Made by a program: the position numbers and the translations under genes. From Amycolatopsis nalaikhensis (lineage in GTDB: Bacteria > Actinomycetota > Actinomycetes > Mycobacteriales > Pseudonocardiaceae), in assembly GCF_030264295.1 (NCBI RefSeq), contig NZ_CP127173.1, positions 8,067,501 to 8,131,500 of the forward strand: a stretch of 64,000 nucleotides of DNA. Direction: 5' to 3'. Shown here one piece after another: positions 41,515 to 50,617 of this stretch. The first letter of the stretch is position 1; every line of letters begins with the position of its first letter. The notes beneath the pieces are model-generated. The model searched no databases, had not been told where the DNA came from, and worked only from the letters and a program-made list of their open reading frames with translations.

Positions 41515-44310
41515 ATGTGGAACCCTGACGAGGTGGCCAGTAGCCCTTCTCCGTCCCCGGCCGAGGCCTATGCGGCCTCCTTGCGCCGCGGGAAGTACCC
41601 CCAGCTGACGCGTTTCGCCGCGGAGGCGTCCTTCGAGTTCGACGACTTCCAGATCCGGGGGTGTGAGGCCCTCGAGGGCGGCCACGGCGTGCTCGTGTGC
41701 GCGCCCACCGGGGCGGGCAAGACGGTCGTCGGCGAGTTCGCCGTGCACCTGGCGCTGGCCGAGGGCCGCAAGTGCTTCTACACGACGCCGATCAAGGCGT
41801 TGTCGAACCAGAAGTACGCCGACCTCGTCGCCCGCTACGGCCCCGACGCCGTCGGCCTGCTGACCGGGGACACCTCGATCAACGGCAACGCGCAGGTGGT
41901 CGTGATGACCACCGAGGTGCTGCGCAACATGCTCTACGCGGGGTCCTCGACGATCACCGACCTCGGCTACGTGGTCATGGACGAGGTCCACTACCTGGCC
42001 GACCGGTTCCGCGGGGCGGTCTGGGAAGAGGTGATCCTGCACCTGCCCGAGCACGTCCGCGTGGTGGGGCTGTCGGCCACGGTGAGCAACGCCGAGGAGT
42101 TCGGCGAGTGGCTGGTCGAGGTGCGCGGCGACACGACGGTCGTGGTCGACGAGCACCGGCCGGTGCCGCTGTGGCAGCACATGCTGGTGGGGAACCGGCT
42201 GCTGGACCTGTTCGCGGGCGAGGACACCCACGCGCCGGGGGCCGAGCTGCGGATCAACCCGACGCTGCTGCGCCGCACCGAGGAGGTCGGGCGGCTGCAC
42301 GCGCCCGCCGGGCTGCGGGGCCCGCGCGGGCGGCGAGGTGCGCCGCCGCGGATGCCGCGGTACCGGCCGCCGTCGCGGGTGGACGTCGTCGAGCAGCTGG
42401 ACCGGGCCGGGCTGCTGCCGGCGATCGTGTTCATCTTTTCGCGGGCGGGCTGCGACGCCGCGGTGGGGCAGTGCGTGCGGTCGGGGCTGCGGCTCAACGG
42501 GCCGGCCGAGGTCGAGGAGATCCGCCGGATCATCGAGGAGCGCACGTCGGACCTGCCCGAGGGCGACCTGGGCGTGCTCGGGTACTGGGAGTGGCGGGAG
42601 GCGCTGGAGCGCGGGATCGCCGGGCACCACGCCGGGCTCTTGCCGGCGTTCAAGGAGACGGTCGAGGAGCTGTTCGTCCGCGGCCTCGTGAAGGTCGTGT
42701 TCGCGACGGAGACGCTCGCGCTGGGGATCAACATGCCCGCGCGGACGGTCGTGCTGGAGCGGCTGGTCAAGTACAACGGCGAGGCGCACGTCGACCTGAC
42801 GCCGGGGGAGTACACGCAGCTGACCGGCCGGGCGGGGCGGCGGGGCATCGACGTCGAGGGGCACGCGGTCGTCGCGTGGCAGCCCGGGGTCGACCCGAAG
42901 CAGGTCGCGGGGCTGGCCTCGACGCGGACCTACCCGCTGCGGTCGTCGTTCCGGCCCGGCTACAACATGGCCGTGAACCTGGTCGCGCAGGTCGGCGCGG
43001 CCGAGGCGCGGGAGCTGCTGGAGCAGTCCTTCGCGCAGTTCCAGGCGGACCGGTCGGTGGTCGGCACGGCACGCCGGATCGAGCGCAACAAGGAAGCGCT
43101 CAAGGGGTACGCGGCCGCGATCACCGGGGACTTCGAGGAGATGCTCGAGTACGTCGAGCTGCGGGCGAAGATCTCGACGCGGGAGAAGGCGCTTTCGCGG
43201 CAGAACACCGCGGTGCGGCGGGCGGGGACGGCGGAGTCGCTGGAGAAGCTGCGCAAGGGTGACGTCATCGCGGTGCCCGCCGGGCGGCGGGCCGGGCTGG
43301 CGGTGGTCGTCGACCCGGGGCTGGACCCGATCCGGGAGCCGCGGCCGGTCGTGGTGACCGAGGACCGGTGGTCCGGACCGCTGTCGGTGGCGGACTTCCC
43401 GGCGCCGGTGGAGGCGCTGGGCCGCATCAAGCTGCCCAAGCACATCGAGCTGCGGTCGCCGAAGACCCGGCGTGACATCGCCTCGACGCTGCGGAACGCC
43501 GGGATTTCGTTGCCGGGCAGGCAGAAGCGGCGGTCCGGCGCGAACGAGGACGGTGAGCTGGCGGCGCTGCGGCGTGCCCTGCGGTCGCACCCGTGCCACG
43601 GACTGGCCGAGCGGGAAGCGAACCTGCGGTGGGTCGAGCGGTACCAGCGGCTCGCGGCGGAAACCCAGCAGCTGGAACGGAAAGTCGCGGCGACGACGCA
43701 CTCGCTGGCGCGGGCCTTCGACCGGATCCTGGCGCTGCTGGGCGAGCGCGGCTACTTGGGGCCGGAGTCGGCGGGAGACGGCGAGGACCGCGTCACCGAG
43801 CACGGCAGGCGGCTGACCCGGCTCTACAGCGAGTCGGACCTGCTGGCCGCGGAGTGCATCCGGCACGGCGTGTGGCGGAAGCTCGGTCCGGCCGAGCTGG
43901 CCGCCGTCGTCTCGACGCTGGTGTTCGAGGCCCGGCGGGACACGGCGGGGGAGCCGCGGCTGCCCGGCGGGGCCGTGCCGGAGGCGTGGCAGGAGACGGT
44001 GAAGCTGTGGGTGGACCTGACCGAGGACGAGCGGCGGCACCGCCTGGACCGCACGCGGGAGCCCGACGCGGGCTTCGCGTGGCCGGTCTACCGGTGGGCG
44101 CGCGGCGAGTCGCTGGAGAAGGTGCTCACGGCCGCCGAAGCCAACGGGCAGGAGTTGTCGGCGGGGGACTTCGTGCGGTGGTCGCGGCAGGTGATCGACC
44201 TGCTCGACCAGATCCGGGACGTGCTCGGCAAGGCCGATCCGGTGGGCGCGGCGGCGGCCGACGCGGTCAAGGCGCTGCGGCGGGGTGTCGTCGCCGCGGG
44301 TGCCGCGTGA
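41515..44310 (+). CDS. helY: Ski2/Mtr4-like DEAD-box RNA helicase
   Basis: A 931-residue superfamily-2 helicase. The first RecA domain has Walker A APTGAGKTVVGEF (about 60-72), motif Ia TPIKALSNQKY, DEVH (VVMDEVHYLADRFRG) and SAT (VVGLSATVSNAEEF). The second has VFIFSRAGCD and motif VI QLTGRAGRRGID. C-terminal winged-helix, helical and DSHCT-like domains (about 480-931) follow, ending with VIDLLDQIRDVL, as in Mtr4/Ski2. It probably unwinds structured RNA during decay or ribosome work. The helY-tat-pafBC neighbourhood is conserved in actinobacteria. The ATG follows a run of G residues (GCGGGGGG); a GTG at 41532 is possible. Confidence 0.93.
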   Translation: MWNPDEVASSPSPSPAEAYAASLRRGKYPQLTRFAAEASFEFDDFQIRGCEALEGGHGVLVCAPTGAGKTVVGEFAVHLALAEGRKCFYTTPIKALSNQKYADLVARYGPDAVGLLTGDTSINGNAQVVVMTTEVLRNMLYAGSSTITDLGYVVMDEVHYLADRFRGAVWEEVILHLPEHVRVVGLSATVSNAEEFGEWLVEVRGDTTVVVDEHRPVPLWQHMLVGNRLLDLFAGEDTHAPGAELRINPTLLRRTEEVGRLHAPAGLRGPRGRRGAPPRMPRYRPPSRVDVVEQLDRAGLLPAIVFIFSRAGCDAAVGQCVRSGLRLNGPAEVEEIRRIIEERTSDLPEGDLGVLGYWEWREALERGIAGHHAGLLPAFKETVEELFVRGLVKVVFATETLALGINMPARTVVLERLVKYNGEAHVDLTPGEYTQLTGRAGRRGIDVEGHAVVAWQPGVDPKQVAGLASTRTYPLRSSFRPGYNMAVNLVAQVGAAEARELLEQSFAQFQADRSVVGTARRIERNKEALKGYAAAITGDFEEMLEYVELRAKISTREKALSRQNTAVRRAGTAESLEKLRKGDVIAVPAGRRAGLAVVVDPGLDPIREPRPVVVTEDRWSGPLSVADFPAPVEALGRIKLPKHIELRSPKTRRDIASTLRNAGISLPGRQKRRSGANEDGELAALRRALRSHPCHGLAEREANLRWVERYQRLAAETQQLERKVAATTHSLARAFDRILALLGERGYLGPESAGDGEDRVTEHGRRLTRLYSESDLLAAECIRHGVWRKLGPAELAAVVSTLVFEARRDTAGEPRLPGGAVPEAWQETVKLWVDLTEDERRHRLDRTREPDAGFAWPVYRWARGESLEKVLTAAEANGQELSAGDFVRWSRQVIDLLDQIRDVLGKADPVGAAAADAVKALRRGVVAAGAA

Positions 44311-44469
44311 ACTCCGTGTTAGCCCTGCTCCGGACGGCGGAGGCGGTGAGCGTGGACACGTGTGCTCGGCTCCGACCTGTGGTTGGATCGCCTGCGACAC
44401 CGTGCGTACGCGGCTTGACGGCGGTTTCGGGGTGGACAGCGAGATGAGCGAAGCAGGCGGAGGCAGACG

Positions 44470-45243
44470 ATGAGCACGCCGTATGGCGGCAACGACCCAC
44501 AGCAGCCCCAGTACGGGCAGCAGCCGGGCGGCGCGTACCCGCCGAGCGGGCCGCAGGAACAGCCGCAGTGGGGGCAGCAGCCGCCTTCGTACGACCCGAA
44601 CCAGCAACAGCAGTGGGGCCAGCCGCAGCAGCCCCAGCAACCGCAGCAGTGGGGTCAGCAGCCCGGCGGGTACACGCCGCCGCAGCAGCCGCAGTGGGGC
44701 CAGCAGCCGCCGCCGTACGGGCAGCAGCCCGGTGGGGGTTACCCGCAGAGCGGCCCGCAGGCCCAGCCCCAGTACGGGCAGCAGCAGCCGGGTGGCGCGT
44801 ACCCGCAGAGCGGGCCCCAGCAGCAGCCGCAGTACGGCCAGCAGCCGCCGCAGGGCCAGTACGACTACGGCCAGCAGCAGTTCCCCGGCCAGGGCGCGCC
44901 GGAGGGCGAGAAGCCGGCGAAGTCCAAGAAGGGCCTGCTGATCGGCATCATCGTGCTGGTCGTGGTCGTCGCGGTGGTCGGCGTGCTCGGGTTCGTGGCG
45001 CCCGGGTTCTTCAAGACGCAGGTCTTCAACAACACGCAGATGCAGACCGACGTGCAGAAGCTGCTGACCGAGACGTACAAGATCGAGGGCGTCACCGCGG
45101 TCACCTGCCCGGCCGAGCAGAAGGTGGAGGACGGTGCGAAGTTCGAGTGCACCGCCACCATCGCCGGCAAGCCGCAGCAGGTGCAGATCACGGTGAAGGG
45201 CGACGGCGGGAACTACGAGGTTTCCCCGCCCGCCGCGAAGTAG
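44470..45243 (+). CDS. DUF4333 protein with Pro/Gln-rich tail
   Basis: A 257-residue single-pass membrane protein. Residues 1-145 are low-complexity repeats rich in QQP, QYGQQ and PQSGPQ; KSKK precedes one transmembrane helix (about 157-180); the outer domain is DUF4333: VTCPAEQKVEDGAKFECTAT with two conserved cysteines, ending QVQITVKGDGGNYEV. The layout is the same as that of the 17028 protein, but the outer domain differs. Function unknown; probably envelope-associated. The ATG is preceded by GAGGCAGACG. A terminator follows. Confidence 0.85.
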   Translation: MSTPYGGNDPQQPQYGQQPGGAYPPSGPQEQPQWGQQPPSYDPNQQQQWGQPQQPQQPQQWGQQPGGYTPPQQPQWGQQPPPYGQQPGGGYPQSGPQAQPQYGQQQPGGAYPQSGPQQQPQYGQQPPQGQYDYGQQQFPGQGAPEGEKPAKSKKGLLIGIIVLVVVVAVVGVLGFVAPGFFKTQVFNNTQMQTDVQKLLTETYKIEGVTAVTCPAEQKVEDGAKFECTATIAGKPQQVQITVKGDGGNYEVSPPAAK

Positions 45244-45250
45244 CGCGGGC

Positions 45251-45291
45251 GCGAAGTCCGGTCGCCGGGAATTCCGGTGGCCGGACTTCGC
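45251..45291 (+). terminator. Terminator hairpin after the DUF4333 gene
   Basis: GCGAAGTCCGG (45251-45261) pairs with CCGGACTTCGC (45281-45291), continued inward through G-T pairs to a GAATT loop; eight bases after the stop. Confidence 0.75.
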
Positions 45292-45314
45292 CGTCTCCGG
45301 CGATGATCCGGGGT

Positions 45315-46517
45315 ATGAGCGACTTCGAGATCCGGACGCTGACCGATGCCGAGCACCGCGCCGCGAGCGACCTGTTCCGCGAGACCGTGCACTTCCGCCC
45401 GGCCGACGACGCCGAGTGGGAACGCGCGGCCCGGGCGTACCAGCCGGGTGGGACGCTCGGCGCGTTCGACCCGGAGCTGGTCGGCACGGCCCGCTCGTTC
45501 GACGCCGAGCTGACCGTTCCCGGTGGGGCTCGGCTGCCGATGGCCGGGGTGACCTCGGTCGGCGTCCGCGCCGACCGCACCCGGCGCGGCGTGATGCGGG
45601 CGCTGCTGACCGGGCAGCTGGAGGGTTTCGCCGAGCGGGGCGTGGTGTTCGCGAACCTGCTGGCTTCGGAGGCGTCGATCTACGGCCGGTTCGGCTACGG
45701 TTTGGCCACCCGGTCCCGGACCTACAGCGTCGACCGGCACCGGGCGCGGCTGCGGCCGGAGGTGCCCGTGGGCGGCGAGGTCGAGCTGCTGGACCTGGAC
45801 CGCGCCGTGGAGGTCCTGCCCGCCGTCTACGAGCGGCTCCCGCACCGGCCGGGGATGATGACCCGGCCCGAGGTGCTGTGGCGGTTCTACGAGAACCAGG
45901 CCCGCCGCCACGAGCAGCCGACGAAGGCGCTGGTGCACCACGGCCCCGACGGGCCGGACGGGTTCGCCACCTACCGGGTCGAAGGCCTGCACGCCCACCC
46001 GTGGACCAAGCAGCTCGAGGTGGGGCACCTGTTCACCGGCTCGGCGGCCGCGTTCGCCGGGCTGTGGCGGTTCCTGCTGGGTGTCGACCTGGTGGACCGG
46101 GTCGTCGCCGAGGAACGGCCGCTCGACGAGCCGATCGAGCTGCTGCTGGCCGACCACCGCCGCAGCAGCGTCGACCGGATCGCCGACGAGCACTGGATCC
46201 GGCTCGTCGACGTCCCGCGCGCGCTGGCCGGCCGCGAGTACGGGCACGCGGCTCCGGTCGTGCTGGAGGTCGTGGATCCGTTGCTGCCGGGCAACGGCGG
46301 TGCCTATCGGATCACGCCGGAGGGTGCCGAGCGCACGGACGAGCCGGCCGCGCTGCGCCTCGACGTCACCACGCTCGCGATGGTGTACCTCGGGACCTGG
46401 CGGCCGTCGGCGCTGGCGGACGCCGGGCGGATCGAGGTGCGCGACCCGGCCGCGGCTGTGGCCGCCGACGTGCTCTTCGGCACCCGCGTGGCGTCCTGGA
46501 GCGGCACGTACTTCTGA
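45315..46517 (+). CDS. Eis-like GNAT N-acetyltransferase (copy 1)
   Basis: A 400-residue protein of the Eis family: two GNAT folds plus a C-terminal sterol-carrier-like domain. The acetyl-CoA site is VTSVGVRADRTRRGVMRALL (about 80-99), the general-acid tyrosine is in SIYGRFGYG, and the chain ends in Phe (SWSGTYF), matching Eis, in which the C-terminal carboxylate of Phe is the catalytic base. The family acetylates amines such as aminoglycosides or protein lysines; the natural substrate here is unknown. The ATG at 45315 is preferred to ATG 45303. The next gene is a paralogue 52 bases downstream. Confidence 0.9.
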   Translation: MSDFEIRTLTDAEHRAASDLFRETVHFRPADDAEWERAARAYQPGGTLGAFDPELVGTARSFDAELTVPGGARLPMAGVTSVGVRADRTRRGVMRALLTGQLEGFAERGVVFANLLASEASIYGRFGYGLATRSRTYSVDRHRARLRPEVPVGGEVELLDLDRAVEVLPAVYERLPHRPGMMTRPEVLWRFYENQARRHEQPTKALVHHGPDGPDGFATYRVEGLHAHPWTKQLEVGHLFTGSAAAFAGLWRFLLGVDLVDRVVAEERPLDEPIELLLADHRRSSVDRIADEHWIRLVDVPRALAGREYGHAAPVVLEVVDPLLPGNGGAYRITPEGAERTDEPAALRLDVTTLAMVYLGTWRPSALADAGRIEVRDPAAAVAADVLFGTRVASWSGTYF

Positions 46518-46569
46518 CGCGCCGGAAATCCGGGTGCCCCGCGCCGGGCCGGACGGCAAGATCGGCGGC

Positions 46570-47787
46570 ATGACCGCCTTCGACGTCCGCCCGGTGACCG
46601 AGGACGAACGCCGTCCCACCTACGACCTGCTCGGCCGCGCCCTGCACAGCAACCGGGTCAGCGACACCACCTGGGCGCGGGTGGGGGAGTCCTGGCCCGC
46701 GGCGCACAAGTTCGGCGTGTTCGAGCGGGGCGCGCCGATCGGGATCACCAGCTCCTTCGACACCGGGATCGCGGTGCCCGGCGGGCGGGTCCTGCCGCTC
46801 GCCGCGGTCGACGGCGTCGGGGTCCGGGCCGACCGCACCCGGCGCGGGGTGCTGAGCGCGTTGATGGCGGCGCAGCTGGCCGAGTTCGCCGAGCGCGGGA
46901 TCCCGCTGGCGGCGCTGCACGCCAGCGAGCCGACGATCTACGGGCGGTTCGGCTACGGCTCGGCTGCCCTGGCCAAGACCGTCCGGGTGGCGCGGCCCGC
47001 CGCGCGGCTGCACGACCGCGTGCCGTCCGGCGGCGAGGTGCGGATGCTGACGCCCGAGGAGGCCGTGAAGGAGATTCCCGGGCTGTACCGGCGGATCGGG
47101 CTGACGCGGCCGGGCATGATCGAGCGGCCGGACCTGTGGTGGCCGACCACGCACGACCGGCACGTCGGCCCGGACGGCAGCCACGTCGTCGCCGTCCACA
47201 GTGGACCGGAAGGCGACGACGGCTACGTCGTGTACGACACGGTCGACACCCGCACCCTCGACGACCCGGACGCGGGCGCGGTGCTGAAGGTCCGCGACCT
47301 GCACGCGGCGAACCCGGTCGCCGCGGCCGGGCTCTGGCGGTTCCTGCTGTCGGTCGACCTGGTCTCGGCCGTGCACGCACGCCACCGCCCGGTCGACGAG
47401 GCTCTCGCCGCGATGCTGACCGACCACCGGCACGCGCGCACCCTCGACGTCGAGGACGACCTGTGGCTGCGCCCGGTCGACGTCGCCGCCGCGCTGGACG
47501 CCCGCACCTACCGCGCGGCCGAGCCGGTCGTGCTCGCCGTGACCGACCGGATCCTGGCGGCCAACACCGGGCACTACGAGGTCGGCCCGGACGGTGCCCG
47601 CCGCACGGACGCGGCCGCGGACCTGGCCCTCGACGTCGACACGCTCGGCATGCTGTACCTCGGGCAGTGGAGCGCGACGGCGCTCGCGCAGGCGGGCCGG
47701 GTCGAAGTGCGGGACCCGGCCGCCGTCGCGCGGGCCGACGAGCTGTTCACCACGGTCACCGCGCCGTGGAACGGGACGCTGTTCTAG
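46570..47787 (+). CDS. Eis-like GNAT N-acetyltransferase (copy 2)
   Basis: A 405-residue paralogue of the preceding gene with the same domain order: AVDGVGVRADRTRRGVLSAL for acetyl-CoA, TIYGRFGYG for the general acid and a terminal Phe (PWNGTLF). Both copies keep all features needed for activity, so they probably differ in substrate. The tandem arrangement points to local duplication; divergence (roughly 40 percent identity by eye) suggests an old one. A second IS110-family element begins about 25 bases after the stop. Confidence 0.9.
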   Translation: MTAFDVRPVTEDERRPTYDLLGRALHSNRVSDTTWARVGESWPAAHKFGVFERGAPIGITSSFDTGIAVPGGRVLPLAAVDGVGVRADRTRRGVLSALMAAQLAEFAERGIPLAALHASEPTIYGRFGYGSAALAKTVRVARPAARLHDRVPSGGEVRMLTPEEAVKEIPGLYRRIGLTRPGMIERPDLWWPTTHDRHVGPDGSHVVAVHSGPEGDDGYVVYDTVDTRTLDDPDAGAVLKVRDLHAANPVAAAGLWRFLLSVDLVSAVHARHRPVDEALAAMLTDHRHARTLDVEDDLWLRPVDVAAALDARTYRAAEPVVLAVTDRILAANTGHYEVGPDGARRTDAAADLALDVDTLGMLYLGQWSATALAQAGRVEVRDPAAVARADELFTTVTAPWNGTLF

Positions 47788-47824
47788 GTGTGATGTCCAG
47801 CGACGTTGCCCCCCGTTACCTTTT

Positions 47825-47985
47825 TCGTGGCTCCCGACCAGGGAGTTGTGGTCACCAGGCCCGGCATGACTTGCGCCCCCAGTCGAAGGCATGATCCGGG
47901 GGGTGGTGTCACCGGGCCTGGTGGCATCGAGGGACCGCTGATAGGGACACGGCCACCACCAGGTAGGTCTCGTCGTAACGTGGGT
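47825..47985 (+). ncRNA. Predicted bridge RNA in the left end of IS110 copy 2
   Basis: Prediction; ends approximate. A perfect 11-base stem ACCAGGCCCGG (47854-47864) pairs with 47912-47922. Inside, GACT (47868-47871) pairs with AGTC (47881-47884), and the loop TGCGCCCCC resembles the left flank TTGCCCCCC. Downstream, ATAGGGACAC (47941-47950) equals the right terminus 49255-49264, and GTAACG (47975-47980) is complementary to CGTTAC (47814-47819) at the left terminus. Same order of guides as in copy 1. Confidence 0.55.
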
Positions 47986-48041
47986 GCCGGCCATCGATGC
48001 CCAACCCGGTGACCACGACGCGACGAACGAACGGCTGGTGG

Positions 48042-49247
48042 ATGAGCAGCAGCTTCGGGGTGTTCCTCGGCTTGGACGTCGGCAAGGAAGCCCATCATGC
48101 GGTCGGCCTCGCCCCGGACGGCAAGCGGTTGCATGACGGCCCGCTGCCCAACACCGAACCCAAACTGAAGGCCCTGTTCGACAAGCTCGCCGCGCACGGA
48201 CCGCTGCTGGTCGTGGTCGATCAGCCCGCCACGATCGGGGCGTTGCCGGTCGCGGTCGCCCGCGCCGCAGGACACCAGGTGGCGTATTTGCCTGGCCTGG
48301 CCATGCGCCGCATCGCCGACCTCTATCCGGGTCGCGCGAAGACCGATGCCCGGGACGCGTTCGTCATCGCCGATGCCGCCCGCTCCCTGCCGCACACCCT
48401 GCGCCCGGTCGATGTCGATGACGAGGCGTTGGCGGAGCTGGAGGTGCTGGTCGGGTTCGACGACGACCTGGCCGGCGAAGCCACCCGGATCAGCAACCGG
48501 ATCCGTGGGCTGCTCACCGGCATCCACCCCGCTCTCGAACACGCCATCGGCCCGCGGATCAGCCACCCAGCGGTGCTGGAGATCCTCTCCCGCTGCGGCG
48601 GCCCGGCCGGCATCGCCAAGGCCGGCCGCCGCAAACTCACCGCCATCGCCAAAGTCCACGCGCCCCGCCTCGGCGGCAAGCTGGTCGAGGCGATCATGAC
48701 CGCGCTGGGCGAGCAGACCGTCACCGTCCCGGGCACCGCCGCCGCGGACACGGTCCTGCCGCGGCTGTCCGACAGCCTCAAAACGGTTCTCCTGCAACGG
48801 AAACAGGTCGCTGAGCAGGTTGAGGGGATACTTGATGCGCACCCTCTTGCCGGGGTCCTGACTTCGATGCCCGGCGTCGGGGTCAGGACCGCAGCCCGCA
48901 TCCTGCTCGAGGTCGGCGACGCCTCGAACTTTGCCAGCTCGGGGCATCTGGCGGCCTACGCGGGCATCGCCCCGGTCACCCGCAGCTCCGGCACCAGCAT
49001 CAAGGGCGAACATCCCGCTCGGACGGGCAACCGCCAGCTCAAACGCGCGTTCTTCCTCGCCGCCTTCGCCGCGTTGTCTGACCCGACCAGCAGGGCCTAC
49101 TACGACCGGAAGCGGGCCGAGGGCAAGAAACACAACGCTGCGCTGATCTGCCTGGCCCGCCGCCGCTGCGACGTCCTCTACGCCATGCTGCGCAACGGCA
49201 CCCACTACCGACACCCCGAACCCGCTCCGGCCCCCGCCGCGGCTTGA
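48042..49247 (+). CDS. IS110-family transposase (copy 2)
   Basis: A 401-residue DEDD recombinase. The RuvC-like part has LGLDVGKEAHHAV, VVVDQPATIG and GRAKTDARDAFVIADAA; the C-terminal Transposase_20 domain has LTSMPGVGVRTAARIL and PVTRSSGTS with the expected catalytic serine. Intact and full length. The ATG at 48042 gives the usual short N-terminus; an in-frame ATG at 47997 would extend into the predicted guide RNA. Confidence 0.93.
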   Translation: MSSSFGVFLGLDVGKEAHHAVGLAPDGKRLHDGPLPNTEPKLKALFDKLAAHGPLLVVVDQPATIGALPVAVARAAGHQVAYLPGLAMRRIADLYPGRAKTDARDAFVIADAARSLPHTLRPVDVDDEALAELEVLVGFDDDLAGEATRISNRIRGLLTGIHPALEHAIGPRISHPAVLEILSRCGGPAGIAKAGRRKLTAIAKVHAPRLGGKLVEAIMTALGEQTVTVPGTAAADTVLPRLSDSLKTVLLQRKQVAEQVEGILDAHPLAGVLTSMPGVGVRTAARILLEVGDASNFASSGHLAAYAGIAPVTRSSGTSIKGEHPARTGNRQLKRAFFLAAFAALSDPTSRAYYDRKRAEGKKHNAALICLARRRCDVLYAMLRNGTHYRHPEPAPAPAAA

Positions 49248-49266
49248 CAACCACATAGGGACACCC

Positions 49267-49518
49267 CCCCGGGGGTTGAGGTGACCCGTTGTGAAGTGGA
49301 GCTGTCGAGGAACCGCTTCACGTCTCCGGAGGCAGGGCTGGACCTGCGCCGCGGCGGCAAGATGTTCGTGGTCGCGCCCAAGACCGACGCGAGGAGGGCC
49401 GGCCGTTACCGCGTCGAAGGCGTGGCCGGGATTGCCATCCGCGCCACAGCTCGGCCCGCAGCCCCGAGCACCTGGTGCGCTCGTGCGGCTGCGGTTGAGC
49501 CCTCCCCGGACGTCACAG
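49267..49518. other. Region right of IS110 copy 2, no confident gene
   Basis: A GTG-started reading frame (49281-49544) encodes 87 residues (beginning TRCEVELSRNRFTSPEAGLD) but has no recognisable family, no ribosome-binding site and runs into the end of the exonuclease gene. It may be a fragment of a gene cut by the insertion or chance. Nothing else is seen. Confidence 0.3.
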
Positions 49519-50466
49519 CTAGGTGCCGGGCAGGGCCTCGATGAGCCGCTCGACGGACTTGCCGAGGTTCCACCGCTCGGCCAGCTCGGCGACCCGGGCG
49601 GGGTCGGCGGGCACCGACGGCACGGTGTCGGGGCGGGACTGCTCGACCGGCGCGTCGACCGCGACCCGGACGACGGTCGGGGCGACGGCCACGTAGTCCG
49701 CCGCTTCGGACAGCCGCAGCCGGGTCTTGAGCGGCACCCGCGAGTCCCCGGACGACGCGGCCTCGACCAGTGCTTCGAGCGACCCGAACTGCGTGATCAG
49801 TTTCGCCGCGGTCTTCTCGCCGATCCCGGCGACGCCGGGCAGCCCGTCGGACGGGTCGCCGCGCAGAGCCGCCATGTCCGCGTACGCCGGGCCGGCGGTG
49901 TCGCGGGGGAGGCTGTAGCGCTCGGCGATCTCGGCCGGGCCGAGCACCTCGGCCTTGGCCCAGCCCTTGCCGACGTAGATCACCGACGTCGGCGTCGGCT
50001 CGGCGCGCACCAGCTGGAACAGGTCGCGGTCGCCGGTGATCACCTCGACCGGGTCGGCCTTCTCGCGGGTCGCCAGCGCGCCGATGACGTCGTCGGCCTC
50101 GTAGCCGGCGGCTTCGGCGGTGGCGAACCCGAAGGCCTCCATCAGGTCGAGGATGATCGGCACCTGCGGGGTCAGGGTGTCGGGGACCTCTTCGACGTCG
50201 GGGCTGCCGCTGCCGGTCTCCTCGGCCACGCGGTGCGCCTTGTAGCTGGGCAGCAGGTCCGTGCGGAACTTCGGCCGCCAGTCCGCGTCCAGGCAGCACA
50301 CGAGGCGGGCTGGGTGCCGGTCGGTGAGGATTCGCGCGATCGTGTCGGCGAACCCCCGTACCGCGTTGACCTGCGTCCCGTCGGCGGCGCGCATCGAGTC
50401 GGGCAGGGCGAAGAACGAGCGGAAGTAGAGGCTCGCGGAGTCGAGCAGGGCAAGTGGTCCGGTCAC
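49519..50466 (-). CDS. 5'-3' exonuclease (PolA N-terminal-like)
   Basis: A 315-residue stand-alone FEN/PIN-type exonuclease, related to the N-terminal domain of DNA polymerase I. The acidic cluster is present: ALLDSASLYFRSFFALP, CCLDADWRPKFRTDLLPSYK, EADDVIGALA and VITGDRDLFQLV; the helix-hairpin-helix GLPGVAGIGEKTAAKLI binds DNA. It probably removes RNA primers or repairs flaps. The GTG at 50466 is preferred because the ATG starts further upstream add low-complexity residues. A gene of this kind next to helY and an M24 peptidase is conserved in mycobacteria. Confidence 0.92.
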   Translation of the reverse strand: MTGPLALLDSASLYFRSFFALPDSMRAADGTQVNAVRGFADTIARILTDRHPARLVCCLDADWRPKFRTDLLPSYKAHRVAEETGSGSPDVEEVPDTLTPQVPIILDLMEAFGFATAEAAGYEADDVIGALATREKADPVEVITGDRDLFQLVRAEPTPTSVIYVGKGWAKAEVLGPAEIAERYSLPRDTAGPAYADMAALRGDPSDGLPGVAGIGEKTAAKLITQFGSLEALVEAASSGDSRVPLKTRLRLSEAADYVAVAPTVVRVAVDAPVEQSRPDTVPSVPADPARVAELAERWNLGKSVERLIEALPGT

Positions 50467-50604
50467 CCGCACAGCCTCCCACGCCCGGCGCCCCGGCGAC
50501 GGCATGCCACGCGTCCGCGGCACGGAACGAGAGCAGCCTGGGAGTTGCGGGCGACGTCCGGCATGTCGCGGGCCCGGGCGAGTGGATCACCCGGGGCGCC
50601 CGGC

Positions 50605-50610
50605 TAGGCT
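50605..50610 (+). promoter_or_regulatory. TAGGCT -10 box of the M24 peptidase gene
   Basis: TAGGCT is seven bases before the ATG at 50618 with no ribosome-binding site: probable leaderless transcript. Confidence 0.5.
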
Positions 50611-50617
50611 CGCTCCC

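Larger units (their letters stand above)
47812..49266 (+). mobile_element. IS110-family insertion sequence (copy 2), about 1.45 kb
   Basis: A transposase gene with a 230-base non-coding left end and a right end of about 20 bases. The left flank GTTGCCCCCC and the right flank CCCCCGGGGGTTGAGG suggest insertion in a C-run/G-run junction; the run of C makes both borders uncertain by several bases. No inverted repeats or target duplication are seen. The element is unrelated to copy 1 at the nucleotide level. Confidence 0.75.

Noticed and set aside
41488..44640. 1050-codon minus-strand reading frame opposite helY
   Set aside because: GC-rich antisense frame without stops; composition is arginine/proline-rich and matches no family.
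44500..44900. Repeated CAG/CCG-rich DNA as a possible minisatellite
   Set aside because: It encodes the Gln/Pro-rich tail of the DUF4333 protein in a normal reading frame; the DNA periodicity follows from the protein.
49281..49544. 87-codon frame right of IS110 copy 2
   Set aside because: No family, no ribosome-binding site, overlaps the exonuclease end; kept only as a low-confidence note.
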